Numbered from the stretch's first letter, positions 45,979 to 56,878 are shown. The stretch: DNA of 64,000 nucleotides from Candidatus Palauibacter soopunensis (GCF_947581735.1 NZ_CANPVT010000022.1:57104-121103), one strand, 5' to 3'. Notes: a model not told the origin generated them from the sequence alone. Program-made: numbers and translations.

Positions 45979-46319
45979 TTTCGCTCTGGCACCCGGGCCC
46001 GCTTGCCGCGGCGGTTGCGCAGATAGTAGAGCTTGGCCCGCCGGACATCGCCGCGCCGAACGACCTCGAGCCCCACGATCCACGGGGAGTGGAGGGGGAA
46101 GATCCGCTCGACGCCGACGCCGCCGGAGATCCGCCGCAGCGTGAAGGTCGCGTTGACCCCCGCCCCGCGGCGACCGATGCACACGCCCTCGAACGGCTGC
46201 ACGCGCTCCTTCTGGCCTTCCTTCACGCGTACGCGGACACGCACCGTGTCCCCCGGCGCGAAGGCCGGAAGGTCCGTGCGCTTATATCCCTCCTCGATAC
46301 CGGCGATTCTGGGATCCAT
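45948..46319 (-). CDS. rplS: Ribosomal protein bL19
   Basis: bL19 sits at the ribosomal subunit interface. The 123-residue sequence has the signature [55 protein letters not shown] and the basic end [16 protein letters not shown]. It is preceded by trmD with a 149-base gap that holds a promoter-like element, and overlaps rnhB at its 3' end. Order ffh-rpsP-rimM-trmD-rplS-rnhB is the classical bacterial arrangement. Confidence 0.97.
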   Translation of the reverse strand: MDPRIAGIEEGYKRTDLPAFAPGDTVRVRVRVKEGQKERVQPFEGVCIGRRGAGVNATFTLRRISGGVGVERIFPLHSPWIVGLEVVRRGDVRRAKLYYLRNRRGKRARVPERKWWLDKKQDD

Positions 46320-46430
46320 CGTTCGTCTATCCTTGTTCCCTGCGTCTCCAGGTGCGTTTCCGGCGGCGTATCCGTTTGCGTCACGGGAGGGTAGCGGCGA
46401 TGTGACGATGGGTACGACCCGCAGCCTTTT

Positions 46431-46460
46431 AGTATACCATTGTCGCTCGGCTTGCGCCAA
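46431..46460 (-). promoter_or_regulatory. Candidate promoter ahead of rplS
   Basis: On the minus strand TTGGCG (46460-46455) and TATACT (46436-46431) are 18 bases apart, giving a sigma-70-like promoter in the gap after trmD. It would start rplS about 105 bases upstream of its ATG, leaving a leader that could allow extra ribosomal-protein expression independent of the operon. Confidence 0.45.
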
Positions 46461-46468
46461 AAAACCGG

Positions 46469-47149
46469 TCAGTCGGCCGCGTCGAGGTCGAGGAGGTCGG
46501 GACGGCGGCGGCGCGTCGCCGCATCGGCCTGCGCGGCGCGCCAGCGCTCGATGCGGGGGTGATCCCCCGACCGGAGCACGTCCGGCACCGACCGGCTGCC
46601 GTGCTCGGCGGGCCGCGTGTAGGAGGGGGCGGAGAGGCGCCCCTCGTAGAACGAGTCGGAGGAGGCCGAATCGTGATCGCCGAGCGCCCCCGGGAGGAGG
46701 CGCACCACGGCGTCGATGACGACGAGCGCGGCGGGCTCGCCCCCGCTGAGGACGTAGTCCCCGATGGAGATCTCCTCGTCCACCCAGGCGTCGACGACCC
46801 GCTCGTCGATCCCTTTGTAGCGCCCGCACAACAGCGTGAGATCGGACTCCAGCGCGAAGCGCACCGCCGTTTCGTGGTCGAACGGCCGGCCGCGCGGGGA
46901 GAGCGAGATCACGCGCCCTGGCCGGTCCAGCGCGGTAAGCGCCGCGTCGAAGGGCTCGGGCTTCATCACCATCCCGCCCCCGCCTCCGAAAGGCTCGTCA
47001 TCCGTCGTTCGGTGGCGGTCCGTCGTGTACTCGCGCACGTCGATCAGCCGGTAGTCGACGAGTCCCGCCTCGCGGGCGCGGCCCGGGATCGAGAGGCCGA
47101 GCGGGCCCTCGAGGTAGTCGGGGAAGATCGTGAGGACGTTGATTCGCAT
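46469..47149 (-). CDS. trmD: tRNA (guanine-37-N1)-methyltransferase
   Basis: TrmD methylates G37 next to the anticodon of tRNAs and prevents frameshifting. The trefoil-knot SPOUT fold is clear: [44 protein letters not shown] and [20 protein letters not shown]. The 226-residue length is slightly below E. coli's 255, with a short C-terminal domain. It follows rimM by 13 bases, so the two are co-translated. Confidence 0.97.
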   Translation of the reverse strand: MRINVLTIFPDYLEGPLGLSIPGRAREAGLVDYRLIDVREYTTDRHRTTDDEPFGGGGGMVMKPEPFDAALTALDRPGRVISLSPRGRPFDHETAVRFALESDLTLLCGRYKGIDERVVDAWVDEEISIGDYVLSGGEPAALVVIDAVVRLLPGALGDHDSASSDSFYEGRLSAPSYTRPAEHGSRSVPDVLRSGDHPRIERWRAAQADAATRRRRPDLLDLDAAD

Positions 47150-47162
47150 CGGACCGTTCGCG

Positions 47163-47675
47163 TCAGATATCGAGCAGGCCGGCGGGGAGCTTCATGTGGA
47201 CCTCGCCGGCTTCGAAGTCCAGTTCCACGACAAGTTCCGCGTCGAACGGGATCAGCCGCTCGCGGCCATCGACGTCGAGGGCGAGGAGCGGCGCGCCGGG
47301 CTGGTCGTACACCTCCCTGATCACTCCGATCGTCGTGTCCTCCTCGCATACCGACATGCCGATCAGATCGTGCAGCAGATAGCCCCCGTCCGGCAGATCC
47401 GGCAGCTCTGCGCGGGGGACGGCAAGGCGCGCGCCGCGGAGACCCTCGGCCACCGTGCGGTCCGCCACCTCGCGGACCTCGACGAGCCACCGCCCGCCGT
47501 GGAGCCTCGCCGTCTCCACCGTGAGTGCCCGGGGCGGGGGCGCGCCGATGATTTGGAGCCGGCGACCCGCCTGGAAGAGCGCCTCGGCGTGGTCGGTTTC
47601 GGCTTCCAGGAGCAGCCCGCCGCGGATCCCGTGCGGCCGGGCGATGCGGGCCACGATCACGGGCGCGTCGGACAT
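47163..47675 (-). CDS. rimM: 16S rRNA maturation factor RimM
   Basis: RimM assists 30S assembly by binding uS19. The protein of 170 residues shows the N-terminal beta-barrel (VIVARIARPHGIRGGLLLEAETDHAEALF) and a C-terminal PRC-barrel (YLLHDLIGMSVCEEDTTIGVIREVYDQPGAPLLALDV). The ATG at 47675 has no clear ribosome site but lies 13 bases after rpsP and fits the family start. A longer frame upstream is inside rpsP and is not used. Confidence 0.93.
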   Translation of the reverse strand: MSDAPVIVARIARPHGIRGGLLLEAETDHAEALFQAGRRLQIIGAPPPRALTVETARLHGGRWLVEVREVADRTVAEGLRGARLAVPRAELPDLPDGGYLLHDLIGMSVCEEDTTIGVIREVYDQPGAPLLALDVDGRERLIPFDAELVVELDFEAGEVHMKLPAGLLDI

Positions 47676-47688
47676 GGTGGCGGCGGTG

Positions 47689-48417
47689 CTAGTCGGCGTC
47701 GGCGCCGGCTTTCGCCTCGTCGCCAGCGTCGTCCGCCTCGCCGGCGGTGTCGTCCGCGTCAGCCGCGCCGTCGGCCGCATCGTCGGCCGAAGCGGTCGCC
47801 TCGGTCTCCGGCGCTGCCTCAGGCGCTGCCTCAGCCTCGGGGGCCGCCTCTGCCTCGGTCGCTGCCTCTGCCTCGGTCGCCGCCTCCGCTTCCGCAGGTG
47901 TCTCGGCCTCCGCAGGTGCCTCAGCTTCCGCAGCCGCCTCGGCTTCAGGCGCCGCCTCCACTTCGGCCTCCGCCTCGGCTTCGGGCACCGCCTCCGCTTC
48001 GGCCTCCGCCTCGGCCGGCGCGGCCTCCTCGGCGGCGGGCGGCTCGGGCTCGGGCTCCGGCGGGGCCTCGGCGCTCGGCATCGGACGCTGCGATGTGCCG
48101 CGCTGTCCCGGCGGCGGACCGATCTCGATGATCGCCGTCTCGAGAGACATCGGATCCACGCCGTCGTGGAACTGCTTCCAGACGCCCGTCTTCCGCAGGA
48201 GCGACCGCACCGTGTCCGTCGGCTGCGCGCCCTCGTTGAGCCAGTGCAGCGTGCGGGCGGCGTTGATCCTCACGAGCGACGGCTGCGTGCGCGGGTTGTA
48301 GAGCCCGAGGCGCTCGATCGACGCGCCCGCCGTCCCTTCCCGCGAATCCGTCACGATGATGCGGAACGAGGCCGCCTTCTTCGCCCCACGCCGCTTGAGT
48401 CTGATTGTCGTCGCCAT
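47689..48417 (-). CDS. rpsP: Ribosomal protein bS16 with a long Ala/Glu-rich tail
   Basis: bS16 is normally 80-90 residues. The first 105 here are typical: MATTIRLKRRGAKKAASFRIIVTDSR, GLYNPRTQPSLVRINAARTLHWLNEGAQPTDTV. From about residue 110 on the sequence becomes a very acidic, Ala/Glu/Pro-rich low-complexity tail of about 130 residues, giving 242 in total. The tail would be disordered on the 30S surface. It is in a single frame with normal spacing to rimM, so it is not a frameshift. Operon position after ffh is standard. Confidence 0.95.
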   Translation of the reverse strand: MATTIRLKRRGAKKAASFRIIVTDSREGTAGASIERLGLYNPRTQPSLVRINAARTLHWLNEGAQPTDTVRSLLRKTGVWKQFHDGVDPMSLETAIIEIGPPPGQRGTSQRPMPSAEAPPEPEPEPPAAEEAAPAEAEAEAEAVPEAEAEAEVEAAPEAEAAAEAEAPAEAETPAEAEAATEAEAATEAEAAPEAEAAPEAAPETEATASADDAADGAADADDTAGEADDAGDEAKAGADAD

Positions 48418-48470
48418 TCAGTTCTCCGATTTTCTCCCTGATCTGCCCGGAACCGGCCCGGGTCCGGCGT

Positions 48471-49829
48471 CTAGCCCAGTCCCTTGCCCAACTGGCCAAG
48501 GTCGCCGGGACCTCCCGGCATCATCCGGGGCATGAGCTTGCCCATCTGCTTCATCATCTTCCGCATTTCGCGGAACTGCTTGAGGAGCCGGTTCACCTCG
48601 TGCACCGGGCGTCCCGACCCCTTCGCGATCCGCGCCCGGCGCGACCCGTTCAGGATCTCCGGCCGCCTCCGCTCCTCCGGCGTCATCGAGAGGATGATCG
48701 CCTCCAGGTGCCTCACCCGTCGAGGGTCGACGTCCGCCTGGTCCAGCATGCGCGTGTCGACACCCGGCATCATCTTCAGCAACCCCTTCAGGGGGCCCAT
48801 CTTCTGGATCTGCTGGATCGAGGTCAGGAAGTCCGCGAGGTCGAACTCTCCCTTCCCCGCAAGCATCTTTTTCTGCAACCGCTCGGTCTCGCCGAGGTCG
48901 ACCGTCTGCTGCGCGCGCTCCACGAGGCCGACGATGTCCCCCATCTGGAGGATCCGGCCGGCCATGCGCTCGGGATCGAAGACCGTGAGGTCCTCGGGCC
49001 GCTCGCCCGTTCCGACGAATCGGATCGGCACGCCGAGCACGCTGTAGATCGACAGCGCCGCGCCTCCACGGGCGTCGCCGTCCATCTTCGTGAGGACGAC
49101 CCCCGTCAGCCCCACCGCGCCGTGGAACCCCTCGGCGATCCGCACCGCTTCCTGCCCCGTCATCCCGTCCGCCACGAGCAGGACCTGCTGCGGCTTCACG
49201 GCCGCCTTCACGCGGCGGAGTTCGTCCAGCAACTCCTCATCCGCCTGCAGCCGGCCGGCCATGTCGAGGAGCAGGTGCGTGACTCCGCTCCGCCTCGCCT
49301 CGTCCAGCGCGCCGCGGGCAAGGTCCGACATGTCCTCGCCGCTCGGCCGCGCCAGGACCGGGACGCCGATCCGCGCCGCCAGCGCCTCCAACTGCTCCGG
49401 AGCAGCCGGGCGGTAGGGATCGCACGCCACGAGCGCCGGCCGCCGGCCCTCCTTCGCCAGGCGCCCCCCCAGCTTCGCCGCCGTCGTGGTCTTCCCCGAC
49501 CCCTGCAGGCCGACGAGCATGACCACCGTGGGCGGAACCGACGCCTCCGACTCCTCCGGCGCCGCCTCCCCCAGCAGGGCGACGAGTTCGTCGTGGACGA
49601 TCTTCACGATCTGATCGCCCGGCCGGACCGACTTCAGCACATCCTCGCCGAGCGCGCGCTCCTTCACCTTCGCGAGGAAGTCGCGCGCGACCCGGAAGTT
49701 GACGTCCGCCTCGAGCAGGGCGCGCCGCACCTCGCGCAGCCCCTCGTCCAGCATCTTTTCCGTGATGACGCCGCGCTGGCGCAGTTTCTTCAGCGCACCG
49801 TCGAGCCGGTCACCAAGGCGTTCGAACAT
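48471..49829 (-). CDS. ffh: Signal recognition particle protein Ffh
   Basis: Ffh binds signal sequences of membrane proteins and pairs with FtsY. The N domain and G domain are standard: G1 GLQGSGKTTTAAKLG, G4 TKMDGDARGGAAL. The usual DTAGR motif of G3 reads DMAGR here, an unusual change next to the catalytic region. The methionine-rich M domain (about 330-452) follows, ending MMPGGPGDLGQLGKGLG. The gene heads the ffh-rpsP-rimM-trmD-rplS-rnhB block, 53 bases before rpsP. Confidence 0.97.
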   Translation of the reverse strand: MFERLGDRLDGALKKLRQRGVITEKMLDEGLREVRRALLEADVNFRVARDFLAKVKERALGEDVLKSVRPGDQIVKIVHDELVALLGEAAPEESEASVPPTVVMLVGLQGSGKTTTAAKLGGRLAKEGRRPALVACDPYRPAAPEQLEALAARIGVPVLARPSGEDMSDLARGALDEARRSGVTHLLLDMAGRLQADEELLDELRRVKAAVKPQQVLLVADGMTGQEAVRIAEGFHGAVGLTGVVLTKMDGDARGGAALSIYSVLGVPIRFVGTGERPEDLTVFDPERMAGRILQMGDIVGLVERAQQTVDLGETERLQKKMLAGKGEFDLADFLTSIQQIQKMGPLKGLLKMMPGVDTRMLDQADVDPRRVRHLEAIILSMTPEERRRPEILNGSRRARIAKGSGRPVHEVNRLLKQFREMRKMMKQMGKLMPRMMPGGPGDLGQLGKGLG

Positions 49830-49973
49830 CCACCGTTCCAGGCATCAAAAAAACGCGATTGGAAGGTCTCCATTCGCGTCTCGAGAAGGCGCCGACCGCC
49901 CGCACCCGATCCGTATTGAGCCGCGCAGTTTAGGGACTTTCGCGACTTCAGGCAACGAATCCGGGCAACGAAT

Positions 49974-52218
<2,245 letters not shown>

Positions 52219-52246
52219 CGCGCGGTCTGGAGATCTGCCGTCGGGG

Positions 52247-53140
52247 TCAGGCGGAGACGCCGAGGGCGGCGGCTTCGAGGGCGGCGTCGACCTTGGCGAG
52301 CTTGGCGGCGTCGGCGGGCTGCAGGGGGCTGCGGGGCACGCCGCCGTAGAGGCCGAGGCGGTCGAGCGCGGCCTTCACCGCGGCGATGCCTCCCTCCGCC
52401 ACGAGGCTCTTGTGGAGCGGCGCCACGCGTTCCTGCATGGCGCCGGCGCGGCGGTGGTCGCCCTCCTTCCAGGCGTCGTAGATCTGGCAGCAGGAGCGGG
52501 TCGCGATCACGGCCACGCCCAGAATGCCGCCGGCCGCCCCGGCCTCGAGCGCCGCGTAGAGGAGCGCGCCGGAGCCCACGAGCACCTGCGCGTTGCGGCC
52601 GCACGCCTCGATGAGTTGGCCGAGGTTGCGGAGGTCGCCCGAGGAGTCCTTGATCCCGATGATGTTGGGGTGTTCGACAAGCCGGCCCACGAGATCCGGC
52701 GTCAGGTGCACGGGCACGAACTGGGGGATGTGGTAGAGGACGACCGGCACGGGCGACGCATCGGCCACCGCGAGAAAGTGATCGCGCACGACGTCCGGCC
52801 GCATCGCCTTCAGGTAGTAGGAGCCGGAGCGCACGAGGACGGCGTTCGCGCCAAGCCCGGCCACCTCGCGGGTCACGGAGATCACCTCGCGCGTGGACTC
52901 GGCCCCCGTCCCGACCGTGAGCGTGCGGTCTCCGATGCGCGCGGCGGTCGTCTCCACCAGCGCGCACAACTCACGGCGGTCGAGCAGCGGCGCTTCCCCC
53001 GTGGAACCGGCTACCACGATCCCGGCAATGGGGTGCGAGAGCCACTCGCGCAGGTTGTTGTCGAACGCGTCGAGCGCCAGCTCGCCATCCTCGCCGAACG
53101 GCGTGGCCACGGGCGGATGTACACCGGAAAGATCTCTCAT
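52247..53140 (-). CDS. DapA-family aldolase (DHDPS/HOGA/NAL superfamily)
   Basis: A 297-residue class I aldolase of the dihydrodipicolinate synthase family. The Schiff-base lysine is in IIGIKDSSGD, the catalytic Tyr in VVLYHIPQ and the substrate loop in AGSTGEAPLL. DHDPS has a GTTGE loop, and 4-hydroxy-2-oxoglutarate aldolases have a similar loop; the sequence does not tell which. It is probably not part of lysine synthesis as no other lysine genes are nearby. A palindromic repeat copy lies 36 bases upstream of its ATG. Confidence 0.82.
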   Translation of the reverse strand: MRDLSGVHPPVATPFGEDGELALDAFDNNLREWLSHPIAGIVVAGSTGEAPLLDRRELCALVETTAARIGDRTLTVGTGAESTREVISVTREVAGLGANAVLVRSGSYYLKAMRPDVVRDHFLAVADASPVPVVLYHIPQFVPVHLTPDLVGRLVEHPNIIGIKDSSGDLRNLGQLIEACGRNAQVLVGSGALLYAALEAGAAGGILGVAVIATRSCCQIYDAWKEGDHRRAGAMQERVAPLHKSLVAEGGIAAVKAALDRLGLYGGVPRSPLQPADAAKLAKVDAALEAAALGVSA

Positions 53141-53175
53141 GGGACTTCCGAAGTTAGGGTCGGTCGCGGGTCATG

Positions 53176-53195
53176 GACGTTCCCGCGGGAACGTC
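53176..53195. repeat. Palindromic repeat copy 4 (perfect, 20 bp)
   Basis: GACGTTCCCGCGGGAACGTC lies 15 bases past the stop of the small minus-strand membrane protein gene and 35 bases upstream of the DapA-family gene. The sequence before it (GGGTCATG) and after it (CGGGGCTCA) resembles the flanks of copy 5. Confidence 0.95.
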
Positions 53196-53210
53196 TTCGG
53201 GGCTCACGCC

Positions 53211-53411
53211 TCAGGCGGAGTGGCTCTGCGCCTCTCCATCCCGGCGGCTGAAGCCTTCGAACAGTCCTTCGATCCGGGCGATGCGTTCGCGCAGACCCGC
53301 CACATCGCGGATCAGGCCCGTCAGGTCGCGGCGGATCCCCATCAGCACCGGCGTGAATATGCCGATGAGCGCGATGGCCACCCCGATGATTGTCCAACCT
53401 TCTGCCGTCAT
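53211..53411 (-). CDS. Small single-pass membrane protein with coiled coil
   Basis: A 66-residue protein: one membrane helix (about 7-26, WTIIGVAIALIGIFTPVLM) followed by a basic-acidic coiled coil (IRDVAGLRERIARIEGLFEGF). ATG 53411 has AGGAGG 5 bases upstream; a GTG 3 bases earlier is too close to that site. It resembles holin-like or DUF1640-type small proteins only in general form. It lies between two repeat elements. Confidence 0.55.
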   Translation of the reverse strand: MTAEGWTIIGVAIALIGIFTPVLMGIRRDLTGLIRDVAGLRERIARIEGLFEGFSRRDGEAQSHSA

Positions 53412-53450
53412 CACCGCCTCCTCGTGTCTCGGGTTCGTTGGTGTCTCGAA

Positions 53451-53525
53451 CCCAAGTTCCGGGCAGGGCTCAATGTGGTGTCATCGGGGGCCGCCTTCAA
53501 GGTAGCGGGAAGGGTCCGGAGACGT
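53451..53525 (-). repeat. Composite repeat unit A, truncated, across the kinase stop codon
   Basis: A 75-bp unit nearly identical to 56879-56952 (about 88 percent by eye, one length difference). On the plus strand it begins CCCAAGTT, includes GGGCTCAATGTGG and ends GGTCCGGAGACGT. The palindrome that follows unit B is here replaced by a degraded CCGGCGAAC. The last eight codons and the stop of the sensor kinase gene (53497-53499) are within it. Confidence 0.85.
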
Positions 53526-55893
53526 CCGGCGAACTCGTGTCGTCCGGTTCGGGCATGCGGTAGCCGACGCCGCGCTCGTTTCGGATGTAGGCGGCGCGGG
53601 TCCCGTCCTCGCCCAGCTTTCGCCGGAGCCGCTTGACGACGGCGTGGACGAGCTTCGGGGCGCGGTGGTCCGGACTCCGCCCCCAGGCCCGGCGGAACAG
53701 GGAACGGTACGTGGACACCCGCCCCGCGTTTACGGACAGCACGCGCAGCACCTCGTACTCCGTGGCCGTCAGTTCCAGCGGGCGCCCGGCCAGGGCCACT
53801 TGGCGCCGTTCGTAGTCGATCGCGAGTTGTCCGAGCACGAAGCGTTGGGGTTCGGCATGCTTTCTCAGCGCGGCGCGGACTCTCGCCGTAAGCTCCGTGG
53901 GAGAAAACGGTTTGACGATGTAGTCGGCGGCGCCGGCGCCGAGGGCCCGGGCGATGGTCTCGTCCCGTCCGTAGGCGGAGATGAAGATGACCGGCAGATC
54001 GGCCAGCTCCGGAACGTGCTCCATCAGCTCGATCCCGTCGGTCCCGGAGAGCATGAGATCGAGCAGGACCAGATGGGGTTTCTCGGCGTGGATGACATGT
54101 GACAGTTCCCGGTGGTCCCCGGTCACGGCCGTGGCGTAGCCCTCGGCGGTGAGCACGTCGCGGACATGGCGCAGCGCCTGCGGATCGTCGTCCACCACGA
54201 GGATGCGCGCCTGTGCCCGGCGCGGTCGGCGCGGGCCCGCCGGAGCCCGGGCAGCGTCCGCCGCTCGAGGGTCGCCGCCGGCAGGTTCGGCCACCGGGAC
54301 CGTGAACGTGAACTCGGCGCCCTGGCCTTCCCCACCGCTCCTGGCCCAGATGCGCCCGCCGTGAGCCTCGACGAGTCCCTTGCAGATGGCCAGGCCCAGA
54401 CCGCCTTCCAGATTCTGCCTGGTATCCCTGGTGCCGGCGTGCTTCCGGAACAGGTGCGGGAGGCGCCCGGGCGGAATGCCCCGGCCGTTGTCGGCGACCG
54501 AGATCGCAACGTGAGCGCCTTCGTGCCGTCCGGAAACCCGGATGGGCGACGACTCCGGAGAGTGCCTGGCGGCATTGGCAAGGAGGTTGTTCAGCACCTG
54601 CACGATGCGTTGCCGATCCGCCGACACGCGAGGCAGTTCCTCGGGAAGGTCGACGTGAATCGTGTGCCGGGCGCCCCCGTTCAGGAAGGTGCTCCTCGCC
54701 TGGTCGACGAGCGTGCCCACGTCGGAGGATTCGGTCGACACCGACAATGTGCCCGTGGCGATGCGTCCGGCGTCCAGCAGATCGCCGATGAGGCCGCTCA
54801 TCTGATCGGCCTGCGCATCGATGATGCGGAAGAACTGCAGCATTTCGGGCGTGGCGAAGCCCGGTGAAGCACCGAGCACGGTGGCCGTCGATCCCTTGAT
54901 CGAAGTGAGCGGCGCGCGCAACTCGTGACTCACGATGGCGAGGAACTCCGTCCGCATCCGCTCGAGTTCCTCGAATGGCGCCAGATCCTGCATCGTGACC
55001 ACCACCGATCCGACCGCGTTCCCGGCCGCCCGGATCGGCGTGACGTTGACCAGTGTCGTCACGCTCCGGCCGTCGGGGACCGAGAGCGTCATCTCCTCGG
55101 CGCGGACCGTCTCGCCGTCGCTCAGTTGCCGTGCCATCGGGACCTCCGCCAGGGAGACCTCCCGCCCATCGGCGCGCTGACACGTGATCACTTCCAGCAG
55201 TTCCTCGACGGCGCGTCCGGGCGAGTTCAGGCCCTCGACGATGCGCCGCGCCTCCCGATTGAACGATAGCGGGTTGCCCGTCTCGGCATCGAAGACCACC
55301 ACGCCGACGGGCGACGTCTCGATCAGCGTCTCCAGGTCAGCGCGCGCCCGGCGCTCCTCGCGGTGCGCGCGGGCGTTGGCGAGGGCGGTCGCGGCCTGCG
55401 AGGCGAACAGCAACAGGACCTCTTCGTCGGCGCTCGTGAACTCCTCCCCACCCTCCTTCCCGGCAAGAAAGAAGCTGCCGACGTCCACGCCCCGGTACTT
55501 CATTGGCGCGACCAGCATCGCCGTGGGCCAGATGAGATCCGACGAAAGCCCGAGCGACCCCACGTAGGCCTGCAGGTCCGCCAGCCGCAGCGGCGCCGCA
55601 AGGTCCCGGAAATGCGCGAAGAGGCGTGGTGAGTCCGGCCACGCCGCAATCTCGCGGTCTTCGTCGGGCGTGAAACCGGAGGCGACGAACTCCGCGACAC
55701 CTCCGGTGTGGTCGACCGTCGCGATCATGCCGTAGCGGGCCGCCGTCAGAGCGCGGGCGCTGTCGACGACCTCCCGAAGCACGGTGTCCAGGTCGAGGCT
55801 GTCGCTGACGCGGAGTACGGCGGCGCTCAGGCGGGAGACACGCTCCTGGAGCACTTCGATCTGTCGCCGTAGCGCCTTGGCATCATCTGTCAT
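53497..55893 (-). CDS. One-piece two-component protein: GAF-PAS-HisKA-HATPase-REC-winged helix
   Basis: A 798-residue protein that joins sensor kinase, receiver and DNA-binding output. Order: coiled-coil start, GAF (about 30-175), PAS (about 180-300), HisKA with the phosphorylated His323 in SHELRAPL, HATPase (about 410-535, NGRGIPPG and GGLGLAI), receiver (about 562-672, Asp612 in LLDLML, Lys in VKPF) and an OmpR-type winged helix (about 680-770). It has no membrane segment, so it senses a cytosolic signal. Fusing the DNA-binding domain to the kinase makes the response direct. I begin at ATG 55893; 55905 is possible. The C-terminal residues and stop are within a repeat element. Confidence 0.88.
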   Translation of the reverse strand: MTDDAKALRRQIEVLQERVSRLSAAVLRVSDSLDLDTVLREVVDSARALTAARYGMIATVDHTGGVAEFVASGFTPDEDREIAAWPDSPRLFAHFRDLAAPLRLADLQAYVGSLGLSSDLIWPTAMLVAPMKYRGVDVGSFFLAGKEGGEEFTSADEEVLLLFASQAATALANARAHREERRARADLETLIETSPVGVVVFDAETGNPLSFNREARRIVEGLNSPGRAVEELLEVITCQRADGREVSLAEVPMARQLSDGETVRAEEMTLSVPDGRSVTTLVNVTPIRAAGNAVGSVVVTMQDLAPFEELERMRTEFLAIVSHELRAPLTSIKGSTATVLGASPGFATPEMLQFFRIIDAQADQMSGLIGDLLDAGRIATGTLSVSTESSDVGTLVDQARSTFLNGGARHTIHVDLPEELPRVSADRQRIVQVLNNLLANAARHSPESSPIRVSGRHEGAHVAISVADNGRGIPPGRLPHLFRKHAGTRDTRQNLEGGLGLAICKGLVEAHGGRIWARSGGEGQGAEFTFTVPVAEPAGGDPRAADAARAPAGPRRPRRAQARILVVDDDPQALRHVRDVLTAEGYATAVTGDHRELSHVIHAEKPHLVLLDLMLSGTDGIELMEHVPELADLPVIFISAYGRDETIARALGAGAADYIVKPFSPTELTARVRAALRKHAEPQRFVLGQLAIDYERRQVALAGRPLELTATEYEVLRVLSVNAGRVSTYRSLFRRAWGRSPDHRAPKLVHAVVKRLRRKLGEDGTRAAYIRNERGVGYRMPEPDDTSSPDVSGPFPLP

Positions 55894-56217
55894 CGGCCGC
55901 CCCATGGGAGTCGGTGCGGGCGACCGGGTCGGAAAACGCGGCATATCGGCGAAACGTCGTCGGCATATGGATCCCTGTCGCCCAAAGATCGCATACGATC
56001 GGCTATCATATAGGCGTTGGGTTGGCCGTTGGGCCAGCGCTCAAGATCGAAAGAGGCGTCCTCCGGCTCGCCGGACGCTTCTGAGGGGATTTGGGCGGTG
56101 TCTGCATGACCGCAAGGCTTGCGGCGGGCCTCCTCGGCTCGGCATAGCGCCGTCCTTTCCCCTCCCACCGGTGGTCGCAGCGAGTATTGGTGAGGACCAG
56201 CCGGAGGAGGTAGAGGA
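55894..56217. other. 324-base gap: divergent promoters and a leader hairpin
   Basis: Between the divergent kinase and membrane-protein genes. Bases 55960-56030 are richer in A and T (ATCATATAGG) and probably hold promoters, but I cannot fix one. At 56056-56078 GCGTCC and GGACGC form a hairpin with inner CGG/CCG pairing; it would lie in the leader of the downstream gene. I recognise no riboswitch. A strong ribosome site GGAGGAGG ends the gap. Confidence 0.4.
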
Positions 56218-56751
56218 CTGAACAACGTCGCGAAATTGACGGTGGCGGTGGTTGTCGCGGTGGCCTGCGTGGCGCTGAACCCTGCCTTCGCTGTGGCGCA
56301 GGAGCCGGATGAGCGGATTCGCGTAACGCTTCCGTCAAGCACGGTGATCGGTTCATTCGTCGAGATGCGACAGGGTGAGTTAATCCTCCGGGATGAAGGG
56401 GGGACACGATCGATCGCGCTCGACGCGATTCGACGGATAGAGCGCCATACCGAGCGTCGTCCCTACGCGAAGGGGGTACTGATTGGTGCGGGGTCCGGCG
56501 TTGCGGCTGCGGGGCTGCTTGGCCTTGTCAACCCTGAGCTTTACGAGGATGATTGGCTGTTCAGCGGCGCGGAGACGTTCGGACTTGTGGCTGGCACTTT
56601 CGCGGTCATCGGTGCGGGTATTGGCCTGATTACGGCGTCGGTGATTCGGGTTGATGGGTGGGAGGCCATGATCCTGGACTCGAGATCGGACTTATCGATC
56701 GGTTTGCACCCAGGATCGAACCTGTTTGTCGGTGGGCGCATTCAGTTCTGA
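56218..56751 (+). CDS. Membrane protein with LSM/Hfq-like beta domain
   Basis: A 177-residue protein: signal or membrane helix (about 5-25), a small beta domain RIRVTLPSSTVIGSFVEMRQGELILRDEGGTRSIALDAIRRIE that has the pattern of LSM-like domains seen in many Gemmatimonadota membrane proteins, two more hydrophobic stretches (about 85-105 and 120-145), and a beta end. No ATG, GTG or TTG is properly placed. CTG at 56218 has GGAGGAGG 7 bases upstream and I take it as the start; TTG at 56236 is 25 bases away. Function unknown. Confidence 0.6.
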   Translation: MNNVAKLTVAVVVAVACVALNPAFAVAQEPDERIRVTLPSSTVIGSFVEMRQGELILRDEGGTRSIALDAIRRIERHTERRPYAKGVLIGAGSGVAAAGLLGLVNPELYEDDWLFSGAETFGLVAGTFAVIGAGIGLITASVIRVDGWEAMILDSRSDLSIGLHPGSNLFVGGRIQF

Positions 56752-56855
56752 AACGATCCTGATTCCCCGCGGGAGCGTCCGTCGTCGAGAACTTCCTGCA
56801 GGATCCGCTCGCCGTAGGGCAGATTCATGTAGTAGTTGACGTTCCCAGTGCTCAC
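56742..56855 (-). pseudogene. Possible remnant of a HicB-like antitoxin
   Basis: A minus-strand frame of 37 codons from GTG 56855 reads VSTGNVNYYMNLPYGERI and ends soon after. The VNYYMNLPY segment resembles the N-terminus of HicB-like antitoxins (a YYxxLPY start), and AAGGG lies 4 bases before the GTG. It ends within the 3' end of the convergent membrane-protein gene and has no HTH part, so it is not a full antitoxin. Composite repeat unit B lies directly upstream. Low confidence. Confidence 0.25.
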
Positions 56856-56878
56856 CGGACCCTTCCTGCTCCTTCAAG

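Noticed and set aside
47700..48090. Long open frames on the plus strand across the rpsP tail
   Set aside because: They mirror the low-complexity GCC/GAG codons of the rpsP tail and give Ala/Ser- or Leu/Arg-rich strings with no ribosome site.
56761..56785. CCCCGCGGGAGCGTCC as a decayed palindrome copy
   Set aside because: Only about ten bases fit and it lies in the candidate remnant frame; too weak to count.
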